From NCBI GenBank assembly GCA_011526095.1, contig WYBA01000347.1, forward strand, positions 1 to 44,009: a stretch of DNA of 44,009 nt, read 5' to 3'. This document shows, piece after piece, positions 33,755 to 44,009 of this stretch; the stretch's first letter is position 1, and the number at the start of each line of letters is the position of its first letter. The translations under genes were made by a program, and so were the position numbers. The notes under the pieces were generated by a model, which searched no databases, had not been told where the DNA came from, and saw nothing but the letters and a program-made list of their open reading frames with translations. Source of the DNA: Myxococcales bacterium. GTDB lineage: Bacteria > Myxococcota_A > Polyangia > Haliangiales > Haliangiaceae.

Positions 33755-34620
33755 CCGGGCCGGTCGTCGACCTGCCGGTCAAGATCGGCGTCGCCGTCGG
33801 CGGCGCCGCGCTCGTCGCGGGCCTCACGTTCCTCCGCTTCTGTGGCACGCCGTCGCTGCCGCCGAAGCCCGCGCGACCGTCTTACGCCAACGTGTCGCCC
33901 GAGAAAGTGGAGCGGAAGATCAGCGCCAAGACCGACACGTACCTGCAGGAGGTCGCCGCTGACGCGCGGCGTGTCGGCGTGTCGGCGCCGACGCTCGAGG
34001 AGCTCGGCCAGCCGATCGCGTACGAGAAGTCGGTGAAGCGGCTGGTGCTGCAGCCCGGGCAGGCGCCGATCGAGGTCGCGGGGCTGAAGCTGTCGGCCGG
34101 CGCGCAGAAGGTGGATCGCGAGACGCTGCTCGTCCTCGTGATCGACAACCCCGGTCCGACGCCGCGCGCGTACTTCGTCGCCACCGAGGTCGCTGGCGGG
34201 ACCGCCGCGTGTCAGGGGCGGACGCAGCCGCCGCACAACGGGATGGTGATCGCCGCCGGTGGGCGCGAGATCCGGAGCGAGTGCGCGTTCCGCCAGGGCA
34301 CCGAGCTCTACGTCACCCAGGTCGAGTCCGCTGTCGTCACGCCGCTGCAGGCGTTCTATCTGTCGCGGGTGGCGCCCGGTGCGGTCGGCGTCGACGAGCG
34401 GGTGACGCGCGGTCACCGTCCTCAGCTCCCGGGCGGCGTCGCCGTGTGCAACCTCGTGATGTCGCAGAGCCTTCGCTCCAGCCTGGAAGACGGGTCGCTG
34501 GAGTGGAGGGATCTCGTCGACTTCTACGCGCGTCACAACTGCGGCAGCTACCAGTATGTCCAGGGATTCAAGGCGTTTACGCAGCCTGGCGAGTACGTCC
34601 TGCCGGTGGTGGGACAGTAG
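33751..34620 (+). CDS. membrane-anchored protein of unknown function
   Basis: 289 residues from GTG 33751. An uncleaved-looking membrane helix lies at ~10-29 (KIGVAVGGAALVAGLTFLRF), then a short Pro-rich stretch and a soluble, probably periplasmic domain. It contains Cys residues in the middle and C-terminal parts (TAACQGRT, RSECAF, VCNLV, HNCGSY) that could pair. I do not recognise the family. Its codons, like those of the IHF gene behind it, are somewhat less GC-biased at third positions than those of the neighbours, especially near the 3' end. It is preceded by a leader ORF and two palindromes. It ends 98 bp before the IHF gene. Confidence 0.7.
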   Translation: MTGPVVDLPVKIGVAVGGAALVAGLTFLRFCGTPSLPPKPARPSYANVSPEKVERKISAKTDTYLQEVAADARRVGVSAPTLEELGQPIAYEKSVKRLVLQPGQAPIEVAGLKLSAGAQKVDRETLLVLVIDNPGPTPRAYFVATEVAGGTAACQGRTQPPHNGMVIAAGGREIRSECAFRQGTELYVTQVESAVVTPLQAFYLSRVAPGAVGVDERVTRGHRPQLPGGVAVCNLVMSQSLRSSLEDGSLEWRDLVDFYARHNCGSYQYVQGFKAFTQPGEYVLPVVGQ

Positions 34621-34656
34621 GCGCGAAGGGCTCCGTTTGATTTCGCGACGTTAGGC

Positions 34657-34686
34657 TTGCGCTCGCGCAGTGAGCGCGGTTAGCCT
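34657..34686 (+). promoter_or_regulatory. candidate IHF promoter within an imperfect palindrome
   Basis: TTGCGC (34657-34662), 18 bp, TAGCCT (34681-34686). GCGCTC/GAGCGC arms (34659-34677) and outer AGGCT/AGCCT arms form a long imperfect inverted repeat (34653-34686). It could be an autoregulatory site or a terminator for the gene before it. Confidence 0.35.
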
Positions 34687-34717
34687 GAACACGAGATTAC
34701 GCGGAGTTAGGGCTGCC

Positions 34718-35098
34718 GTGACCAAATCCGAGCTCATCGAACGCATCTCCGAGAAGCTCCGGCTGCCTGCGGGCAAGGCGGAAGCGATCGTCAACTGCGT
34801 CTTCGACTCGATGGTGAAAGCCCTCGAACAGGGCGAAGGCATCGAGATCCGAGGCTTCGGTAGCTTCACCGTGCGCGAGTACAAGGCGTACGAGGGACGC
34901 AACCCGAGGACCGGCGAGACGGTGCACGTCGCGCCCAAGCGGTTGCCGTTCTTCAAGGTTGGCAAGGACCTGCGCGAGCGGGTCAACGCCGCCGCCGGCA
35001 AGCCGATGCCCGTCGACAACGACCCGGACGAGCCGGGCGACGACGAGCCGGATCCGCCCGGGTCGGACGGCGACGACGACGACGACGACATCACGTGA
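34718..35098 (+). CDS. ihfB: IHF/HU-family DNA-binding protein with acidic tail
   Basis: 126 residues. The first ~92 are a complete HU/IHF fold. TKSELIERISEKL, EIRGFGSFTVREY and FFKVGKDLRERVN are closest to IHF beta, and RNPRTGE is the DNA-wrapping arm with its Pro. The last ~30 residues are an added tail of Asp, Glu, Pro and Gly ending in a run of Asp, absent from E. coli IHF. The GTG at 34718 is chosen because IhfB starts with TKSEL. A GTG/ATG further up (34670) would add 16 residues and lies upstream of the likely transcript start. A GGAG ribosome site is ~11 nt upstream. It bends DNA in recombination, replication and transcription. Confidence 0.9.
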   Translation: MTKSELIERISEKLRLPAGKAEAIVNCVFDSMVKALEQGEGIEIRGFGSFTVREYKAYEGRNPRTGETVHVAPKRLPFFKVGKDLRERVNAAAGKPMPVDNDPDEPGDDEPDPPGSDGDDDDDDIT

Positions 35099-35114
35099 TC
35101 ACGCCGTGATCACG
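35094..35114. terminator. hairpin between convergent genes, built from a tandem 11-mer
   Basis: GTGATCACGCC occurs twice in tandem (35095-35116). Because GTGATCAC is self-complementary, the copies pair into a 9-bp stem with a GCC loop. It covers the IHF stop codon and precedes the convergent stop at 35131. Confidence 0.4.
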
Positions 35115-35130
35115 CCCTGATCGCGAATGC

Positions 35131-37176
35131 TCACGAATCGGCGGCGGGCACCAGCCGCGCCACCGACGCCGCGTCGCCGTCGAGCTCGACGCGCTCGCCG
35201 TCGCGCAGCGCGGCCCAGGCGCCGGCGCAGCCGACGACGCACGGCACGCCCAGCTCCCGGGCCATCGCCGCGCCGTGATCGAGCGCCCCGCCGTGGGCCG
35301 TGACGAGGCCGCGCGCGCCGGCGAGCACGAGCGCGAGCGCCGGGGTCACCGTCGCGCACAGCGCGATCGCGCCGGGCGGCAGGTGCGCCGCGGCGGCGAG
35401 CTCCTCGATCCGGTGGATCGTGCCGCGCACGCGGCCGCCGCTGCCCGCGGCGCCGGACCAGCGGTCGCCCCCCGCCGGGGCGTCGTCGCGGGCGACACCG
35501 TCGACGACGACGAGCGGCATGTCCCACTCTCTCGCGCGCGCGGACGCGCGGCGCGCGGCCGCGGCCTGGGCGCGCGCGCGGACGGGATCGGCGAGCGCCT
35601 CGCCGGAGCAGACCGCGTCGAGCGGCAGCCAGCACGCATCCTCGGGATCGTCGAGCCCGGCGCGACGGCCGGCGTCGAGCAGCGCGGCGCGCACGACCGC
35701 CTGGGCGCGCGCGAACAGCGCGTCGTCCTCCTCGGCGATCGCTGCCGCGACGGCGGCGAGCGCGTCGCCACCGGCGTCGTCGGGCGCGGGCGCGGGCGCG
35801 GGCGCACCGCGCTCGGCCAGCGCGGCGCGCAGCCGCGCGACCGCGTCGCGCACGGCGTCGGGGCGCTCGGCGTAGGTCGGCGAGGCGACGTCCCACGCCG
35901 GCGCGAAGTCGGCGACGCGCGCGGCGAGCGCGGCATCGTCGAGCGCGCCGCGGGCCGCGGTGACGAGCGAGGCGTCGAGCGCCGACGGCGGACGCGCCGC
36001 CGACGACGAGCGCGCCGCGCGCGCGCGCGCCACCAGCGGCGACAGCGCGTGCGCGAACACGCGGTAGGCGGCGACGTAGGCGTCGACCGCTGCGCCGACC
36101 GACGGCGCGGGCGGCAGCGCGTCGAGCGGCGCGCGCATCGCCGCCGCGAGCGCGTCGAACCGCGCGCGCAGCGCGGCGGCCGAGCGCACGGCGGCCCCGT
36201 CGTCGTCGGCCTCGCCGTCGGCGCGCGCGGCGTCGGCGGCGAGCGCCGCGTCGCCGGCCGCGTAGTAGAGGTGCCCCGCCGCGACGTGCAGGCGCCACGG
36301 CGAGGCGCCCACCGCGACGACCGCGTCGACCAGGCCGGTCTGCGCCGGCGACAGCGGATCGGGGTTGTGCTCGACGTCGCGCCGCCAGCGCACGCCGGGC
36401 GTGTCGGCGGAGAACCGCAGCAGCGCGGGCGGCGGGCGCGGGCGCGCCGGCGCCGCGGCGGGGTGGACGATCGGCCGCGCCTGGACCAGCCACAGCGCGC
36501 CGTCGTCGGCGACGACCGCCTCGACGTCGGCGCCGGCGGGCGCGTCGATCGCGCGCTCGGCGGCGAGCGCGAGGCGCGCGAGCGGCTCGGCGTCGGGCGC
36601 GTCGCGCCGCACCCGCCGCAGCGCGCCGCCGGCGGGCTCGACCCACAGCTCGTCGCCGGCGGGGTGCCCCGGCGGCCGGGTGTAGATCGTCACGCGCGCG
36701 CCGCGCACCCAGCGCTGCACGATCACCGCGACCGACAGCGGCGTGGTCCGCGCGTAGGCGATCGCGAGCGGGCCGATCGCCGCGCGCCACACCGCGCGGA
36801 TCGCCGGCCACGCGTCGGCCGCCGGGACGTCGACGCACGACGCGAACACGCCCGGCGCCGCGCGCGTCGCGCCGTCCTCGAGCGACATCGACGACCGCAC
36901 CGCGAGCGGGGCGAGCCGCGCCGCGGCCGCGGCGACGGCCTCGGCCAGCGCCGGCGGCGGCTCGGCCGCGTCGATCGCCCGCGCCAGCTCGCCGGCGCGG
37001 TGCCCGATCTCGTCGAGCGCGACCGGACCTTCGACGCCGGTCACCGCCGCGAACGCCGCGTGAGGCAGCACGACGCCGTCGGGCACCGGCAGCCCGGCGG
37101 CGCGCAGCTGCGCCAGCCGCCCGGCCTTGCCGCCGAGCGCGGCGGCGTCGGCGAGCGGCATCACGAAACGGGCCAT
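35131..37176 (-). CDS. PEP-synthase-like / PEP-utilising-type phosphotransferase
   Basis: 681 residues. The N-terminal ~240 residues resemble the ATP-binding domain of pyruvate phosphate dikinase/PEP synthase (LGGKAGRLAQLRAAGLPVPDG, then LAVRSSMSLEDG). The middle ~300 is Ala-rich and unassigned. The C-terminus is the swivelling phospho-His domain: GGALDHGAAMARELGVPCVVG, His634. The order matches rifampicin phosphotransferase-type enzymes as well as truncated PEP synthases; the substrate is unknown. The PEP/pyruvate TIM-barrel domain is absent. The residue two before His634 is Leu, not the Thr that PpsR-type proteins phosphorylate. ATG 37176 follows TACATT by 6 nt, a leaderless start. Confidence 0.82.
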   Translation of the reverse strand: MARFVMPLADAAALGGKAGRLAQLRAAGLPVPDGVVLPHAAFAAVTGVEGPVALDEIGHRAGELARAIDAAEPPPALAEAVAAAAARLAPLAVRSSMSLEDGATRAAPGVFASCVDVPAADAWPAIRAVWRAAIGPLAIAYARTTPLSVAVIVQRWVRGARVTIYTRPPGHPAGDELWVEPAGGALRRVRRDAPDAEPLARLALAAERAIDAPAGADVEAVVADDGALWLVQARPIVHPAAAPARPRPPPALLRFSADTPGVRWRRDVEHNPDPLSPAQTGLVDAVVAVGASPWRLHVAAGHLYYAAGDAALAADAARADGEADDDGAAVRSAAALRARFDALAAAMRAPLDALPPAPSVGAAVDAYVAAYRVFAHALSPLVARARAARSSSAARPPSALDASLVTAARGALDDAALAARVADFAPAWDVASPTYAERPDAVRDAVARLRAALAERGAPAPAPAPDDAGGDALAAVAAAIAEEDDALFARAQAVVRAALLDAGRRAGLDDPEDACWLPLDAVCSGEALADPVRARAQAAAARRASARAREWDMPLVVVDGVARDDAPAGGDRWSGAAGSGGRVRGTIHRIEELAAAAHLPPGAIALCATVTPALALVLAGARGLVTAHGGALDHGAAMARELGVPCVVGCAGAWAALRDGERVELDGDAASVARLVPAADS

Positions 37177-37182
37177 GCGGCC

Positions 37183-37188
37183 AATGTA
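37183..37188 (-). promoter_or_regulatory. -10 for the PEP-utilising-type gene
   Basis: TACATT on the minus strand, 6 nt before ATG 37176. Confidence 0.5.
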
Positions 37189-37193
37189 CCTGC

Positions 37194-37199
37194 TACAAC
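37194..37199 (+). promoter_or_regulatory. -10-like element for the 3D-domain gene
   Basis: TACAAC, 7 nt before ATG 37207. The two divergent ATGs are only 30 bp apart, with both -10 elements between them. Confidence 0.35.
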
Positions 37200-37206
37200 C
37201 GGGGTG

Positions 37207-37956
<750 letters not shown>

Positions 37957-37974
37957 GGCACGGTCGGGCGCCGG

Positions 37975-38433
37975 TCACAGCGCCGTGACCAGGCCGCTCG
38001 TCACGACCATGCGCCCGGCCGGGCGCTGGCGCAGCTCGGCCAGGCCCGCGCACAGCGCGCGCCGCGACTGCTCCACCGCGGGCACCTTGTCGAGCAGGAC
38101 GAGCAGCCCGCCGTCGATCACCGCGCGCGACCACTCCGCGAGCACGTCCTCCCAGTCGGCGCGGTCGCCGGCGCCGTGCGCGACGAGCGCGCCGAGCGTG
38201 CGGTCGCCGAACGGCAGCGCGTCGCCCCGGGCGCGCACCGCCGGCGTGCCCTCGCGCGGCAGCTTGCGCAGCGGGCGCGCGGCGGCGTCGACGGCGATCA
38301 GCGTGCGGCCGCGCGCCGCGAGACCGCGCGCGAGTGCCGGGTGACCGACGATCGCGACCGGGCCGGGCGGCGCGCCGCCGAGGACCTCGGCGACGGCGGT
38401 CACCACGGGACCGAGGAACAGGCCGTCGAGCAC
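37975..38433 (-). CDS. short class I methyltransferase-like protein
   Basis: 152 residues. The pattern VAIVGHPALARGLAARGRTLIAVD, then GDALPFGDRTLGALVAHG and LAEWSRAVIDGGLLVLLDK follows motifs I, III/IV and V-VI of SAM-dependent methyltransferases. The Gly-rich loop is poor (GHPALARG), and the C-terminal beta strands are shortened. Binding without catalysis, or a very small enzyme, are both possible. The GTG at 38433 comes 6 nt after TAGCGT, a leaderless spacing that fixes the start. The gene follows the PEGA/TPR gene by 17 bp on the same strand. Confidence 0.6.
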   Translation of the reverse strand: MLDGLFLGPVVTAVAEVLGGAPPGPVAIVGHPALARGLAARGRTLIAVDAAARPLRKLPREGTPAVRARGDALPFGDRTLGALVAHGAGDRADWEDVLAEWSRAVIDGGLLVLLDKVPAVEQSRRALCAGLAELRQRPAGRMVVTSGLVTAL

Positions 38434-38439
38434 GGCGCG

Positions 38440-38445
38440 ACGCTA
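38440..38445 (-). promoter_or_regulatory. -10 for the methyltransferase-like gene
   Basis: TAGCGT on the minus strand, 6 nt before GTG 38433, just after the stop of the preceding gene (38451). Confidence 0.45.
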
Positions 38446-38450
38446 CCGCG

Positions 38451-39624
38451 TCAGTACGAGAACTGCACGCCGCCGATGATCGGAACGACGACCACGCGCT
38501 CGTCGGGGTTCTCCGTGGTGCGCGCCACGCCGCCCCCGACGTCCGCGTAGACCCACATGCGGTAGCGCTGCCCGTCCTTCCGCGGCAGCCCCACCATCAC
38601 GCCGGCGTGGCCGGCCAGCATCGACGTCGCGCCGAGCAGGGTCGAGGCGCGCACGTAGGGCCGCACGCCGCCGGTCGAGAACCGGACGCGCGCGCTCAGC
38701 GCGAACGCCGCGCCCTGGCCGCTGAGCCCGTAGCCGAGCGCGAAGTCGAACGCGCCGCGGTGCGCGCCGAACATGACGGCGTAGAGCGCGCCGCCCTCGC
38801 CGGTGACGTCGGCGCCGCCGTCGATCGCGAAGTACACGCGCGCCTCGGGCGCCGGCGGCGTCGGCGGGACGAACCCGACCGGGCGCATCAGGTTGACGGT
38901 GATCTGCGCGGCGCCGTCGGCGGGGACGTCGACGGTGCGCTCCGAAGTCGCCCACCCTGGCGACGACACGACGATCCGGCGCGTGCCCGCCGGCACCGCG
39001 GCCTGCAGCGGCGTCGTGCCGACGACGGCGCCGTCGACCTCGACCTGCGCGCCGGCGACGTTGCTGGCGACGACGAGCGTGCCGGTGCGCTCGGTCAGCG
39101 AGAACGGCACGCGCTGCGGCTCGCCGTACTCGACCTCGACCGTCTTCTTCGTCCAGCTCCCGTCGGGGCCCTCGACCTCGACGTCGTGGCGCCCGGCGAG
39201 CTTGACGTCGACCGGCGCGGCGCCGGCGGCCTTGCCGTCGACGCGCACGCGCGCGCCGGGAGGGTCCGACTCGATCGTGACGACGCCCGGTCGCGCGCGC
39301 AGCTTCTCGATCAGCCCCTCGACGCGGGCGCGGTCGGCGGCGTCGTCGCCGCTCTCGTCGAGGTAGCGGCGGTAGTACGTCGCGGCGTCGCGGTACTCCT
39401 CGAGCCGCTCGAAGTCGACGGCGATGTTGTAGAGGACGTCGGGGTGGGGCGCGAGGTCGTACGCCTGCTGGTACTCGTCGATCGCGGTGCGCCAGTCGCG
39501 CCGCTTCTCGGCGGCCTCGGCGCGCTGGAACGCGGCCTTGGCGGCCTTGCGGTCCTCGGCCGACGGCTGCGCCCACGCGACGGCGCCGCCGAGCATGGCG
39601 AGCACCAGGACGATCACGCTCAGC

Positions 39625-39644
<20 letters not shown>
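38451..39644 (-). CDS. exported TPR/PEGA-domain protein with barrel-like C-terminus
   Basis: 397 residues. Signal peptide (LSVIVLVLAMLGGAVAWA). Residues ~28-105 form TPR-type helix pairs (RDWRTAIDEYQQAYDLAPHP; YRDAATYYRRYLDES). Two PEGA beta domains follow (GVVTIESDPPGARVRVDG; GTLVVASNVAGAQVEVDG), then a ~120-residue C-terminal region of alternating beta strands ending in aromatic Tyr (VQFSY), typical of outer-membrane barrels. The start overlaps the kinase gene by 20 bp (ATG 39644; ATG 39638 is an alternative), so it is coupled to the kinase. It probably links the kinase pathway to the outer surface (inference). Confidence 0.82.
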
Positions 39645-41295
<1,651 letters not shown>

Positions 41296-41302
41296 GGGCA
41301 CG

Positions 41303-41308
41303 ATGGTA
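41303..41308 (-). promoter_or_regulatory. extended -10 for the kinase operon
   Basis: TACCAT on the minus strand, preceded by TGG; 7 nt before GTG 41295. No Shine-Dalgarno. Confidence 0.5.
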
Positions 41309-41350
41309 CCAAACGCACGGCGCCGCGCCCGTGCCTGCGCGACCGACAGG

Positions 41351-44008
<2,658 letters not shown>

Positions 44009-44009
44009 C

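Overview
The window comes from the chromosome of a very GC-rich bacterium, by eye above 70% GC, with G or C at almost every third codon position. Its content fits the Myxococcota (former Deltaproteobacteria). It has many lipoproteins, a Ser/Thr kinase with PEGA repeats, an NtrC-type regulator, PilZ signalling, an ECF sigma factor with its own membrane partner, and IPT/TIG and IgGFc-binding-like secreted proteins. This placement is inference; there is no rRNA or other marker. I see no tRNA, rRNA, CRISPR array, insertion sequence or prophage.

Layout. 1-2661 (+): the end of a coiled-coil membrane protein and a receiver/PilZ/STAS/zinc-ribbon regulator. 9918-2714 (-): polysaccharide deacetylase, then five overlapping genes (astA, lipoprotein, membrane protein, NtrC regulator, radical SAM/SPASM enzyme), then ppsR. 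10009-15058: a PLP lyase (+), gpmI with a TlpA-like thioredoxin (-), lolA (-) and a small lipoprotein (+). 15077-25389: ftsK (-), an OmpA lipoprotein (+), uvrC and rseP (-), three glycosyltransferases (-), ssb (+). 25654-28201 (-): an outer-surface protein, an ECF sigma factor and an anti-sigma-like membrane protein, linked by 4-bp overlaps. 28270-32575 (+): two large lipoproteins and a small zinc-ribbon membrane protein. 32638-35098: a HEAT-repeat protein (-), an unknown membrane-anchored protein (+) and an IHF/HU protein with an acidic tail (+). 35131-44009: a PEP-utilising-type enzyme (-), a 3D-domain protein (+), a short methyltransferase-like protein (-), a PEGA/TPR protein with a Ser/Thr kinase (-), and a class A penicillin-binding protein (-) reaching the right edge.

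How the genes work together. Much of the region builds or monitors the envelope: lolA, OmpA lipoprotein, rseP, PBP1A, 3D-domain protein, deacetylase, glycosyltransferases, ECF module, kinase/PEGA pair. The rest is core housekeeping: ftsK, uvrC, ssb, IHF, gpmI, ppsR.

The most striking feature is in expression signals. Most transcription-unit heads have no Shine-Dalgarno sequence. Instead a -10-like hexamer (TANNNT or close) ends 6-10 nt before the ATG/GTG, so the mRNAs should be leaderless. Two units appear to begin with a tiny leaderless ORF that overlaps the main start. Genes inside operons are joined by GTGA/ATGA/TAGTG overlaps. No clearly new multi-gene system could be proved from sequence alone; the best candidates are listed as findings.
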